Below, piece by piece: positions 8,912-18,047 of a DNA stretch of 64,000 nucleotides; the stretch's first letter is position 1, and each line of letters begins with the position of its first letter. Origin of the DNA: Bacteroidales bacterium (GTDB taxonomy: Bacteria; Bacteroidota; Bacteroidia; Bacteroidales; UBA932). The translations under genes and the position numbers were made by a program. The stretch covers positions 62,001-126,000 of the forward strand of contig JAFZQO010000006.1 of the NCBI GenBank assembly GCA_017620335.1. The letters are read 5' to 3'. Under the pieces are notes generated by a model. That model was not told the DNA's origin and made no database searches. It was given only the letters and a program-made list of their open reading frames with translations.

Positions 8912-11900
8912 TTACAGGAGGTGGCTCAGGAAGAGTTTTCGCTCCTCCTCGGAGAAGCCACGGCGGGCGGCGTAGGAGGCCAACTCTTCGGGCGTGACGC
9001 GGCGGATGTCGTGGTATGCGGCGTCGCGGTGGGCTATTACGAGCCCGCAGACACTGGCTTCGGGTATCATCGCACAGGAATCGGTGAGAGTTATGCCGGT
9101 CTCGGGCAGGGTGGCGAGGATGTCGCGCTTTAGGCTGTGGTCCGGGCAGCAGGCGTAGCCTATGCCCGGACGGATGAGCCTGAACCCTTCCGGAAGCAGG
9201 CTTTCCCAGCGGCGTCCGAGATACTCGGAGGCCGCCTCCGCGAGGCAGACGCGCAGGGCGTGTCCGACGAAATCGCCTTCGGCTCCGCCGTCAACCCTGA
9301 CGGCGAAGAGCCCCAGCTGGGCGCTGCCTATCTCAGGGAAGAAATCGGCAAGCGAATGGCCGTCGCGGAGCATGGGCAGTCTCAGGCTTCCGTCTATGGA
9401 TACGATGTCGTCTCCGTCCCTGCGGCAGTCAAGGAAACGGGCGCACACGAAAGCAAAGGGCTTCTCCCTGGAGAGGATTGAAAGCGCTTCATGTTCCAGT
9501 TCAGATGATTCGGCGCAACCATCTTCTCCACGGCACTTTAAGCCGCATACTCCGAAGAACATCCTCCAGTCGAAACAATCCCTCAATTCCTTCCAGCCGA
9601 GAGTTGTCGGGGCGATATCGGTGAACGGCTTTCCCGGGAGGAAGCCCGCAGGGTAGGGCGTTTCCATGGGTACCCTGCGGGCATTTTCCCGCAGGGTAAG
9701 CGGTTTTTCGGGGTACCCTGCGGGTGTTTGCCCGCAGGATGCGGCGTTTTCGAGGGTACCCTGCGGGTGGCGGGCGCTGCCAGCGTGAAGCGCGGCGAGA
9801 CGCGCGTGCTGCGCGTCCTCGGCCGCCCTGAAGCCGGCCGGGTCCTGCATGTATTTCTTTGCCATTACGGCCGCCGCCGAAGCGTCGGAACCGTAGTGGA
9901 CATCCGCGTAAAGCGGAGCCAGCTTGACCGCGGTGTGGACGGCGGATGCGGCGGCGCCTCCCACGAAGAGCGGGACCCTCATCCCGCGGGCGGACATCTC
10001 GCTGCAGATCTCCTCCATGCGGTGCAGGGAAGGGGTGATAAGGCCGCTGACACCGATGATGTCGGCACCGATCTCCTCCGCCTTGTCAAGCAGGGTGTCT
10101 GCGGGTACCATGACGCCCAGGTCGGTCACTTCGAATCCGCTGCAAGTCAGTACGATTCCGGTGATATTCTTGCCTATGTCGTGGACGTCGCCCTGGACAG
10201 TCGCGATGAGGAACTTCGGCTTGCCCCCGACTTCCTCTCCGCCCTGCATGTACGGCTCGAGCACGGATACGGCCTCGCGCATGACGCGGGCGGACTTCAC
10301 GACCTGCGGGAGGAACATCTTCCCGTCTCCGAAAAGGGCTCCCACGCGTTCCATTCCGGCCATGAGCGGACCCTCTATGACGGCGACCGCGCTTCCGAGC
10401 CTTTCAAGGCATTTCAAGGTGTCATCTATAAGGTTCTGGGACAGGCCTTTGACTACTGCATCCGAAAGTCTTTCTTCAGGTTCTCCCGAAGCCTCCTTGA
10501 CAGCGGCGGCTTCCGTCTTCCGGGGTTCTTCAGCGAGCATTTCGGAGGCCTTGGCGACAAGCCTGGAAGTGGCTTCCGGGTCGCTGTCGAAGACCACGTC
10601 CTCAACCGCCTGGCGCAGTCCCGGCTCTATGTCGTCGTATATCTGCAGCATCTGCGGATTTACGATGGCCATGTCCAGGCCGGCCTTTATCGCATGATAA
10701 AGGAAGACCGAATGCATCGCCTCGCGGACGCGGTTGTTGCCCCTGAAAGCGAAGGAAAGGTTGGATATTCCGCCGGAGGTCAGGGCGCCGGGGAGATTGG
10801 TCTTGATCCACCGCACCGCCTCGATGAAATCCACGCCGAAACGGGCGTGTTCCTCGATTCCCGTGCCGATGGAAAGGACATTCGCGTCGAAGACTATGTC
10901 CTGCGGAGGGATCCCGGCTCCGGTCAGGAGGCGGTAGCTGCGCTCGCAGATTTCGATCTTACGGTCCAGCGTGACCGCCTGTCCTTCCTCGTCGAAGGCC
11001 ATCACGACCATCGCTCCTCCAAGCGCATGGATGGTCCGGGCCTTGCGGAGGAACTCTTCTTCCCCTTCTTTCAGGGAGATGGAATTGACGATGCATTTGC
11101 CCTGGGCGTTCTTCAGGCCCTCGAGTATAGTGTCCCAATGCGAGGAGTCTATCATGACCGCGGCCCTGGCGATGGCGGGCTCTCCGGCGATGTGGCGAAG
11201 GAAGGTCCGCATGCGCTCCGAGGCGTCAAGCATCGGGTCGTCCATGTTGATGTCGATGACCGATGCGCCGCCTTCAATCTGTGCGGCGGCTATGGCCAGG
11301 GCCTCGCCGTATTTCTCTTCGGCTATGAGCCTGGCGAATTTGCGCGAACCGGCGACGTTGGTGCGTTCCCCGATATTTGTAAAGTTGCGGCTCCTGTCGA
11401 TAAGCACTGGCTCCAATCCGCTTACTATGAGTTGTTTGCGCGGTTCGAAACGGCGGGGAGCAAGTCCCTTGATAGCATCTGCGACGGCTTTGATGTGCGC
11501 CGGCGTGGTGCCGCAGCATCCTCCGACAATGTTCAGCAATCCTTTCTCGGCGAGCCTGCGGATGACTCCCGCCATGGCCTCCGGGGAGTCGTTGTAGCAA
11601 CCCATTTCATCCGGTATGCCCGCGTTGGGATAGAAGCTTACAGCATGGTTGCTGAAGCCGGCGATTTCGGTGACCAGAGGGGCCATCATGTCAGCGCCGA
11701 GGGCGCAGTTTATGCCGAAGGCGCAAAGGGTTGGCGCATGTTCTATAGAGCGGTAGAAGGCCTCCAGGGTCTGGCCGGTAAGCGTACGTCCGCTCCGGTC
11801 CGAGACCGTCGCGGAAATGACGAGCGGCAGGGGATTGCCAAGGAGTTCAAGGGCGTAAATTGCGGCCTTTGCGTTAAGGGCGTCGAAGCAGGTCTCAAGT

Positions 11901-12313
11901 ATGATGAGATCTGCCCCTCCGCGCGCAAGCGCCTCTATCTCTTCACGGTACGCCTCGACGAAGGCGTCGAAGCCATACTGGCGGTAGGCCGGGTCGTCGG
12001 CGTTCGAGGCTAGCGTCAGGGACTTGCCGGTGGGTCCTATGCTGCCGGCGACGTAGACCTTGCGGCCGGCGGCGTCGGCCACGCGGCGCGCGCGGACCGC
12101 GGCCTCGAAGGCCAGGTCCGCCGCAAGGGCGGCCTGTCCCTGCTCCGCGAGCGATATCCTGTTGGCGTTGAAGCTGTTGGTGGTGATGATATCGACTCCG
12201 GCATCGACATAGGCGCGCAGTATATCCTCCTCGCCGACGCCCTGCTGGAGCAGGGTGCCCATGGCCCCGTCAAGCACGAGGATGCGTTCCCGTATATCTT
12301 CGGCAAATCCCAT
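8912..12313 (-). CDS. metH: Cobalamin-dependent methionine synthase
   Basis: An 1133-residue methyltransferase transferring the methyl of methyl-tetrahydrofolate to homocysteine through cobalamin. Domains in order: homocysteine-binding (1-310; zinc ligands in FGINCALG and GGCCG near residues 199 and 265), pterin-binding (315-570, GERTNVAGS), B12 cap and B12-binding (620-830, with the His-on motif DVHDIG near 705), and a reactivation domain (about 900-1133, with RPGIGYACCPDHS in place of the usual RPAPGYPACPDH). The reactivation domain is divergent and somewhat compact. The linker at about 849-890 is made of palindromic DNA repeats. Its ATG shares one base with the metF stop. Confidence 0.96.
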   Translation of the reverse strand: MGFAEDIRERILVLDGAMGTLLQQGVGEEDILRAYVDAGVDIITTNSFNANRISLAEQGQAALAADLAFEAAVRARRVADAAGRKVYVAGSIGPTGKSLTLASNADDPAYRQYGFDAFVEAYREEIEALARGGADLIILETCFDALNAKAAIYALELLGNPLPLVISATVSDRSGRTLTGQTLEAFYRSIEHAPTLCAFGINCALGADMMAPLVTEIAGFSNHAVSFYPNAGIPDEMGCYNDSPEAMAGVIRRLAEKGLLNIVGGCCGTTPAHIKAVADAIKGLAPRRFEPRKQLIVSGLEPVLIDRSRNFTNIGERTNVAGSRKFARLIAEEKYGEALAIAAAQIEGGASVIDINMDDPMLDASERMRTFLRHIAGEPAIARAAVMIDSSHWDTILEGLKNAQGKCIVNSISLKEGEEEFLRKARTIHALGGAMVVMAFDEEGQAVTLDRKIEICERSYRLLTGAGIPPQDIVFDANVLSIGTGIEEHARFGVDFIEAVRWIKTNLPGALTSGGISNLSFAFRGNNRVREAMHSVFLYHAIKAGLDMAIVNPQMLQIYDDIEPGLRQAVEDVVFDSDPEATSRLVAKASEMLAEEPRKTEAAAVKEASGEPEERLSDAVVKGLSQNLIDDTLKCLERLGSAVAVIEGPLMAGMERVGALFGDGKMFLPQVVKSARVMREAVSVLEPYMQGGEEVGGKPKFLIATVQGDVHDIGKNITGIVLTCSGFEVTDLGVMVPADTLLDKAEEIGADIIGVSGLITPSLHRMEEICSEMSARGMRVPLFVGGAAASAVHTAVKLAPLYADVHYGSDASAAAVMAKKYMQDPAGFRAAEDAQHARLAALHAGSARHPQGTLENAASCGQTPAGYPEKPLTLRENARRVPMETPYPAGFLPGKPFTDIAPTTLGWKELRDCFDWRMFFGVCGLKCRGEDGCAESSELEHEALSILSREKPFAFVCARFLDCRRDGDDIVSIDGSLRLPMLRDGHSLADFFPEIGSAQLGLFAVRVDGGAEGDFVGHALRVCLAEAASEYLGRRWESLLPEGFRLIRPGIGYACCPDHSLKRDILATLPETGITLTDSCAMIPEASVCGLVIAHRDAAYHDIRRVTPEELASYAARRGFSEEERKLFLSHLL
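9645..9767. repeat. Palindromic repeats inside metH
   Basis: TACCCTGCGGG and its complement CCCGCAGGGTA occur as inverted pairs. A perfect pair lies at 9671-9681 and 9688-9698, a near-perfect pair at 9714-9739, with half-units at 9645-9655 and 9757-9767. Successive left arms (9671, 9714, 9757) are 43 bases apart. Because 43 is not a multiple of three, each copy is translated in a different frame (for example HPQGT, TPAGYP, RRVP), yet the metH frame stays open. The block sits exactly in the linker between the B12-binding and reactivation domains. Confidence 0.9.
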
Positions 12314-13239
12314 CAGAAGAATCTCTTCAGTATCTCCACCGTATTGTCAGGCCGCCCCATCGTGTAGAAATGGATGGCCGGCACGCCGTTGCGCAGGAGG
12401 TCGCGGCACTGTTCCGAGCACCATTCGAGCCCTATGCTGTAGCACGCGGCCCTGTCGTCAGCATGGGCCCTCATTTCACTCACAAGGCCCTGGGGAATGT
12501 CCAGGGAGAAAAGGTCCGGGATGGACTCCAGCTGTTTCGCGCTGGAGAGGGGCTTGAGGCCGGGTATGATGGGAACCTTGATGCCGGCGAAGCGGCAGCG
12601 GTCCCTGAACTCATAGAAATGGTTGTTGTCGAAGAACATCTGGGTGATGATGAAATCCGCGCCGGCCTCCACCTTGCGCTTGAGATTGGCTATGTCGGTC
12701 TCCATGTTCGGAGCCTCGAAATGCTTCTCGGGATAGCCTCCGACGCCGATGCAGAACTCCGTGCCGTTCTCCCTGCCGAAGGCGCGGACGGCGGAGACGA
12801 GTTCGTTTGCATAGCGGTATCCTCCCGGCTCGGGCGTGAAACGCTTCTCGCCGAGCAAGCTGTCCCCCCTGAGCGCCATGATGTTCTCTATGCCGAGGAA
12901 CTTGAAATCGTTCAGCGTGTCGCTGATCCTCTCGGCGGTGGCGCCGCCGCAGATGAGGTGGGGGACGACCTCGACGTCGAACTCCGCCTGGATGGACGCG
13001 CAGACGGCCGTCTCGCTGAGGCGGCGGCGCACTGTGTGCCTGGTGAAACTTCCGTCAGCCTCCTGGCGGAATTCTACCTCGTCGCGGTGACATGTAACGT
13101 TGATGTACGGAGGCTTGAACTCCATGAACGGCCGTATGGAGTCAAGGAGTTCGGCCTTTGTGACACCCTTGAGGGGAGGGACGATCTCGATTGAGGCGAA
13201 GGGTTCCTTCCTCGATGCGATTATATCCTTGATTTTCAT
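12313..13239 (-). CDS. metF: Methylenetetrahydrofolate reductase
   Basis: A 308-residue FAD-dependent reductase making 5-methyltetrahydrofolate, the methyl donor used by the adjacent metH. It has the single-domain bacterial length. Recognisable family segments are [10 protein letters not shown] near the N-terminus, NIMALRGD (near 115) and [11 protein letters not shown] (near 190), which line the barrel active site. Its ATG overlaps the proA stop (ATGA) and its stop overlaps the metH start, so metF and metH are translationally linked, which matches their consecutive reactions. Confidence 0.95.
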   Translation of the reverse strand: MKIKDIIASRKEPFASIEIVPPLKGVTKAELLDSIRPFMEFKPPYINVTCHRDEVEFRQEADGSFTRHTVRRRLSETAVCASIQAEFDVEVVPHLICGGATAERISDTLNDFKFLGIENIMALRGDSLLGEKRFTPEPGGYRYANELVSAVRAFGRENGTEFCIGVGGYPEKHFEAPNMETDIANLKRKVEAGADFIITQMFFDNNHFYEFRDRCRFAGIKVPIIPGLKPLSSAKQLESIPDLFSLDIPQGLVSEMRAHADDRAACYSIGLEWCSEQCRDLLRNGVPAIHFYTMGRPDNTVEILKRFF

Positions 13240-14489
13240 GGTCTTGTCTGTCCGTTTCCTTCAATGAGCCATTTGTAGGAGCAGATTTCCTCGAGGCCCA
13301 TGGGCCCGCGTGCGCCCAGCTTCTGGGTGCTTATGCCTATCTCTGCCCCGAGGCCGAACTGGGCCCCGTCGGTGAAACTCGTCGGAGCGTTGACGTAAAC
13401 GCAGGCGGCATCTACGTCGCGCTGGAAAGCCGCGGCGGCGGATGCATCCTCCGTGACTATGGCTTCGCTGTGGCCGGAGCCGTAGCGGCGGATGTGCTCA
13501 AGCGCTTCCTGAAGGCTGTCCACGGTCTTGACGGCCATCTTGTAATCCATGTATTCGGTTCCGAAAGCATCCGGTCCGGCTTCTTCGAGCCTGTCGACAG
13601 GGTAATGCCCTTCCAATGCTCTGTATGCGCGCGGATCGGCATAGACGGTCACGCGGTCCGACATCTTCTCCAGCAGAGCCGGAAGGTCTTCCAGCCTTGC
13701 TGAATTGATGATAAGGCAGTCAAGGGCGTTGCAGACGCTGACCCGGCGGGTCTTGGCGTTCGTCACTATCCTGATGCCTTTCTCCAGGTCTCCGGATGCG
13801 TCGAAATAAGTGTTCACGACGCCGGCTCCCGTCTCGATGCACGGTATCTTCGCGTTGTTCCGCACGAAGTCAATCAGGCGGCGGCCTCCGCGGGGGATGA
13901 CCAGGTCCACGTATCCTATAGCTTCAAGCAGTTCCTGGGCCGCGTCGTGGGTGGCGGGAAGGAGGTTCACGACGTCCGGGTCGGCGCCGGCGGCCGCCAG
14001 GACGCGCTTGATGAGCGCGACGGCGGCGCGGTTGGAGTTGTCGGCGTCGCGGCCACCCTTGAGCACACATGCGCTGCCGCTCTTGAAGCATAGGGAGAAC
14101 ACGTCGAAGGTGACGTTGGGACGGGCCTCATAGATGACTCCGATGACTCCGAACGGAACGCTTATCTTCTTGAGCTCCAATCCGTTGGGGAGTGTCCTTT
14201 CCACCAGTATCCGGCCGAGCGGGGAGGGGAGGGATGCGACCTTGCGCATGTCCCCGGCTATGCCTTCCAGACGCTCGCGGGTGAGCATCAGTCGGTCGTA
14301 CAGGGGATTGGCCCTGTCCATGGCCGCCAGGTCGGCGGCGTTGGCCTCCAGCAGGGCGTCGGTCTCCGCCACTATGGCGTCGGCGACCTTCAGCAGGATG
14401 GAATCCCGTCCGGATGCATCCAGTCCCAGCAGGGAGCGGGAGGCCTTCTTGGTTGTCGTGAATATCTCGTTCATGGTCTGAAAAATCAT
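13236..14489 (-). CDS. proA: Glutamate-5-semialdehyde dehydrogenase
   Basis: A 417-residue aldehyde-dehydrogenase-superfamily enzyme reducing gamma-glutamyl phosphate to the semialdehyde, the second proline step. The catalytic Cys is in [11 protein letters not shown] near residue 252, and the N-terminal helix region [15 protein letters not shown] is typical. I keep the ATG at 14489 because it overlaps the stop of the upstream proCB gene (ATGA); an ATG five codons later (14474) is an alternative. It lies directly after the gene for the preceding reaction. Confidence 0.95.
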   Translation of the reverse strand: MIFQTMNEIFTTTKKASRSLLGLDASGRDSILLKVADAIVAETDALLEANAADLAAMDRANPLYDRLMLTRERLEGIAGDMRKVASLPSPLGRILVERTLPNGLELKKISVPFGVIGVIYEARPNVTFDVFSLCFKSGSACVLKGGRDADNSNRAAVALIKRVLAAAGADPDVVNLLPATHDAAQELLEAIGYVDLVIPRGGRRLIDFVRNNAKIPCIETGAGVVNTYFDASGDLEKGIRIVTNAKTRRVSVCNALDCLIINSARLEDLPALLEKMSDRVTVYADPRAYRALEGHYPVDRLEEAGPDAFGTEYMDYKMAVKTVDSLQEALEHIRRYGSGHSEAIVTEDASAAAAFQRDVDAACVYVNAPTSFTDGAQFGLGAEIGISTQKLGARGPMGLEEICSYKWLIEGNGQTRP

Positions 14490-16045
14490 TTTGAAGGGAC
14501 GAATTCGGTGTGGACGGTGGATCCGGGCGAGGTGAGCACGTCCGTCAGTATGCCGTCGCGCCTGCCGTTGGCAATGATCACGCGAACGCCGGAAGAGGCG
14601 AGCTGCATGGCCACCTGGGCCTTTGATGACATCCCGCCGCGCCCAGCGGAGCTTTTCCTGGCGCTTATGTAACTCTCGACGCTTTCGCCGGGAAGGATGC
14701 GGGGTATGACGGAAGATGTGGGGTCGTCCGGGGAGCCGTCATAGACGCCGTCGACGTTGGTCAGGATGACGAGGGTTTCAGCCCCCACCATCCCCGCGAC
14801 AAGCCCGGAGAGCTCGTCGTTGTCGGTGAACATCAGCTCGGTGATGCTCACGGTGTCGTTTTCATTGACGATCGGCAGGACATGGCTCTGGAGCATGACT
14901 TCCATGCAGCTCTTCTGGTTGTTGTACTCCTGTCCCTCGTCGAAATTCTTCTTCATGGTCAGGACCTGTCCCACGGTGATGCCGTAACCCTGGAAGAGCT
15001 TGTAATAGAGGTCCATGAGGCGGACCTGGCCTATGGCCGAGTAAAGCTGGCGCTGCTGGACGTCCGTGAGCTTGGCGTCCTCACGGATGAGCGAACGGCC
15101 GCAGGCGACGGCGCCGCTGGTGACCAGGACGGTCTCGTATCCGGCCTCGCGCAGCGAGACGATCTGGTCCACGATGGACGACACCCTCGTGGTGTCCAGG
15201 GAACCGTCGGAACGCGTCAGAACATTGCTGCCCACCTTGACCACGATGCGGCGCTTCTTTGGAGCCTTGATGACCATGAGCCCCTTGATGACGGAATCGC
15301 TGAAACCTGCTTCCTCCATCGCGTTCAAGCCCCTGATGGTCAGTCCGTTGGGCGTGGTGACGCGGTCTATCTCGCGCTCCGGGTCGAAGCCTTTGGCATC
15401 GACCAGGGCGGCGGCGCCGCGGACGGTCTGGCAGACCGCTCCTCCTATGCCTTCAGGGTCCAGTCCCAGGCTGGCTCCGCCCTTTGCCGCAGCGCTGATG
15501 TAGCGCATGGCATAGGCGATGCCGCACGATGCGAGGGAAGTGCCGGATAGCATCTGCTCCAGGGGGACGACAAGGGTTTCGCCCACCTTGTCGAAGAGGC
15601 TTTTCAGGAGGTCAGTCTGTTCCTCAGCAGCGGTGACGGCCGAGACATAGGTCATGCTTTCGCCTATCTCTATGGCCGTGTTGGGGATGGCATAGGCGAT
15701 GGAAGGGACTGCCCCGTCCTTATCGAGCCATTCTTTCAGCTGTGCGGGGGTAATGCCCGGAGCGATGGAGACGACCAGCTGGCGTCCGTAGTCGAGGACT
15801 TCCTTCGTTTCCTTCAGGACGGCTTCCATCTGCCATGGCTTGACCGCATAGAATACTATGTCCGCGTCCTTGACGGCGGAGCGGTTGTCAGTGGTGGTGC
15901 GTATGCCGCACTCCTTGAATCTTTCCAGGCTTGCTTCGTGGCGCGCAGTGACGGTGATGCACGAGGCCGGAACGGCCCCGCACCCGGCAAAGCCGAGGGC
16001 GGCCGATCCGCCCATGTTGCCCGCGCCGATGACTGTTATCTTCAT
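14486..16045 (-). CDS. Fused pyrroline-5-carboxylate reductase / glutamate 5-kinase (ProC-ProB)
   Basis: A 519-residue protein joining the last and first enzymes of proline synthesis. Residues 1-258 are ProC: NAD(P) motif GAGNMGG at the N-terminus and the signature [19 protein letters not shown] near its end. Residues about 262-519 are an amino-acid-kinase domain of ProB type: [25 protein letters not shown] and [10 protein letters not shown]. The ProB half lacks the PUA domain found in E. coli ProB. The two halves are joined with no linker or stop, and with no sign of a frameshift. The start is the ATG at 16045; an earlier TTG at 16072 falls in the promoter's -7 box. With proA next door, two genes encode the full pathway. 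Confidence 0.9.
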   Translation of the reverse strand: MKITVIGAGNMGGSAALGFAGCGAVPASCITVTARHEASLERFKECGIRTTTDNRSAVKDADIVFYAVKPWQMEAVLKETKEVLDYGRQLVVSIAPGITPAQLKEWLDKDGAVPSIAYAIPNTAIEIGESMTYVSAVTAAEEQTDLLKSLFDKVGETLVVPLEQMLSGTSLASCGIAYAMRYISAAAKGGASLGLDPEGIGGAVCQTVRGAAALVDAKGFDPEREIDRVTTPNGLTIRGLNAMEEAGFSDSVIKGLMVIKAPKKRRIVVKVGSNVLTRSDGSLDTTRVSSIVDQIVSLREAGYETVLVTSGAVACGRSLIREDAKLTDVQQRQLYSAIGQVRLMDLYYKLFQGYGITVGQVLTMKKNFDEGQEYNNQKSCMEVMLQSHVLPIVNENDTVSITELMFTDNDELSGLVAGMVGAETLVILTNVDGVYDGSPDDPTSSVIPRILPGESVESYISARKSSAGRGGMSSKAQVAMQLASSGVRVIIANGRRDGILTDVLTSPGSTVHTEFVPSK

Positions 16046-16069
16046 GGTACTCTCTAACCAACAATTTCC

Positions 16070-16102
16070 CAAATGTATCTTTTTTCATCCTTAATTCCAA
16101 AA
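16070..16102 (-). promoter_or_regulatory. Promoter of proCB-proA-metF-metH
   Basis: On the minus strand TTTTG (complement of 16098-16102), 20 bases, then TACATTTG (complement of 16070-16077). Transcription should begin about 19 bases before the proCB ATG. Confidence 0.75.
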
Positions 16103-16171
16103 CTAAAACGTATTTAACGTGCCCGGGGCCGTTTTTTCGGCGTTTTACTTTTATTATTAAAAAAATTTAGT

Positions 16172-16196
16172 TATCTTGCCGGAACTTAGTTAGTAG
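16172..16196 (+). promoter_or_regulatory. ilvD operon promoter region
   Basis: TATCTTG (16172-16178) is a one-off match to the -7 box; TTAGTTAGTAG (16186-16196) follows and probably marks the initial transcribed bases. The ATG of ilvD is seven bases further. There is no room for a leader peptide, and no terminator is visible, so attenuation is not indicated here. Confidence 0.5.
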
Positions 16197-16202
16197 TATC
16201 TC

Positions 16203-18035
16203 ATGAAACTCAGAAGCAGCGTAACCTTCGAGGGACGCAGGATGGCTGGCGCCAGGTCCCTCTGGCTTGCGGACGGCATGAAGAAAGAGCAGTTCGGCAA
16301 GCCCGTCATAGCCATAGCCAACTCCTTCACACAGTTCGTACCCGGCCACGTGCATCTCCACGAGGCGGGCCAGATCGTAAAGGCCGAAATTGAGCGCCTT
16401 GGCTGCTTCGCGGCGGAGTTCGACACCATAGCCGTTGACGACGGCATCGCCATGGGCCATGACGGCATGCTTTATTCCCTTCCTTCCCGCGACATCATCG
16501 CCGACAGCGTCGAGTATATGGTCAACGCGCACAAGGCTGACGCGCTCGTGTGCATCAGCAACTGCGACAAGATCACTCCCGGAATGCTCATCGCCGCCAT
16601 GCGGCTCAACATTCCCACGATATTCGTCTCCGGCGGCCCTATGGAGGCCGGCGTGCTCGGAAGCGCCCGCCTGGACCTCATTGACGCCATGGTCAAGTCC
16701 GCCGACCCTTCGGTCAGCGACGCCGATGTGGCTGCCATCGAAGGCTGCGCCTGTCCGACCTGCGGCAGCTGCTCCGGCATGTTCACGGCCAACTCCATGA
16801 ACTGCCTTACTGAGGCAATAGGTCTCGCCCTGCCCGGCAACGGCACCGTACTGGCTACCCACGCACTTCGCAAGGAACTCCTCCTGCAGGCTGCACGCCA
16901 GATCGTGGCGAACACTTACAGGTATTACGATGATGACGACGCTTCCGTACTCCCGCGCAGCATCGCCACCCGCACGGCTTTCCTGAACGCCATGTCGCTT
17001 GACATCGCGATGGGTGGTTCCACCAATACCGTCCTCCACCTCCTGGCCGTAGCGGGGGAGGCCGGGACGGACTTCACCATGAAGGACATCGACGACCTCT
17101 CGCGCAGGGTTCCCTGCATCTGCAAGGTCGCTCCCAATACGCAGAAGTACCACATACAGGACGTCGGCCGCGCTGGCGGCGTGCTCGGCATCATGTCCGA
17201 GCTTGCCAAGGCGGGGCTGGTGGACACTTCAGCAGTACGCGTGGACGGAATGACGCTCGGCGAGGCCGTGGCCCGCTATGACATCCTTGGAGGGGATTGC
17301 AGCCAGGAGACCTTCAGGCTTTACGCCTCCGCACCCGCCGGCCGCAGGACCACCCTCATGGCGTCCCAGGACTTCTACCACAAGACCCTCGACACCGACC
17401 GTGAGAACGGCTGCATCCGCGACATCGCCCACGCCTATACGAAGGACGGCGGCCTCGGAGTGCTTTTCGGCAACATAGCGAAGGACGGCTGCGTCATCAA
17501 GACCGCCGGCGTGGACGAGTCCATCTGGCATTTCAAGGGTCCCGCAAAGGTCTTCGATTCCCAGGAGGCTGCGTGCGACGGCATCCTCGGCGGAGCGGTG
17601 AAGAGCGGCGACGTGGTCGTCATCAACTTCGAGGGCCCCAAGGGCGGTCCCGGCATGCAGGAGATGCTCTATCCTACCTCCTACATCAAGTCCATGCACC
17701 TTGGGAAGGAATGCGCCCTCATCACCGACGGACGCTTCAGCGGAGGCACCTCCGGCCTTAGCATCGGGCACATCTCGCCCGAGGCGGCGGCCGGCGGCGA
17801 CATCGCCCTCGTCCGCGACGGCGACCTCATCGAGATCGACATCCCCTCGCGCAGCATCAATGTACTCCTTCCGGAGGGCGAACTTGAGCGCAGGCGTGCG
17901 GAGGAGGAGGCCAAGGGCCGCAAGGCCTTCCGGCCGCCGTTTCGCGTTCGCGAGGTTTCCAAGAGCCTCAAGGCATATGCATCGATGGTCAGCAGCGCCG
18001 ACAAGGGCGCAAGGCGCATCATAGAAGACGATTAA
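16203..18035 (+). CDS. ilvD: Dihydroxy-acid dehydratase
   Basis: A 610-residue iron-sulfur dehydratase producing the 2-keto acids of valine and isoleucine. Cluster cysteines are visible in CISNCDK (near 117-121) and [11 protein letters not shown] (near 181-190); the IlvD/Edd family signature GGSTNTVLH is near 270. Length equals the E. coli type. First gene of a nine-gene plus-strand cluster; 12 bases separate it from ilvB. Confidence 0.96.
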   Translation: MKLRSSVTFEGRRMAGARSLWLADGMKKEQFGKPVIAIANSFTQFVPGHVHLHEAGQIVKAEIERLGCFAAEFDTIAVDDGIAMGHDGMLYSLPSRDIIADSVEYMVNAHKADALVCISNCDKITPGMLIAAMRLNIPTIFVSGGPMEAGVLGSARLDLIDAMVKSADPSVSDADVAAIEGCACPTCGSCSGMFTANSMNCLTEAIGLALPGNGTVLATHALRKELLLQAARQIVANTYRYYDDDDASVLPRSIATRTAFLNAMSLDIAMGGSTNTVLHLLAVAGEAGTDFTMKDIDDLSRRVPCICKVAPNTQKYHIQDVGRAGGVLGIMSELAKAGLVDTSAVRVDGMTLGEAVARYDILGGDCSQETFRLYASAPAGRRTTLMASQDFYHKTLDTDRENGCIRDIAHAYTKDGGLGVLFGNIAKDGCVIKTAGVDESIWHFKGPAKVFDSQEAACDGILGGAVKSGDVVVINFEGPKGGPGMQEMLYPTSYIKSMHLGKECALITDGRFSGGTSGLSIGHISPEAAAGGDIALVRDGDLIEIDIPSRSINVLLPEGELERRRAEEEAKGRKAFRPPFRVREVSKSLKAYASMVSSADKGARRIIEDD

Positions 18036-18047
18036 AACACTACGAAC

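Noticed and set aside
9728-12013. A 761-codon plus-strand frame opposite metH
   Set aside because: Antisense shadow of metH, with no recognisable domain or start context.
13240-16202. SAM or cobalamin riboswitch before the met genes
   Set aside because: metF and metH are internal to an operon with overlapping genes, and the short leader before proCB has no room or recognisable motif for either riboswitch.
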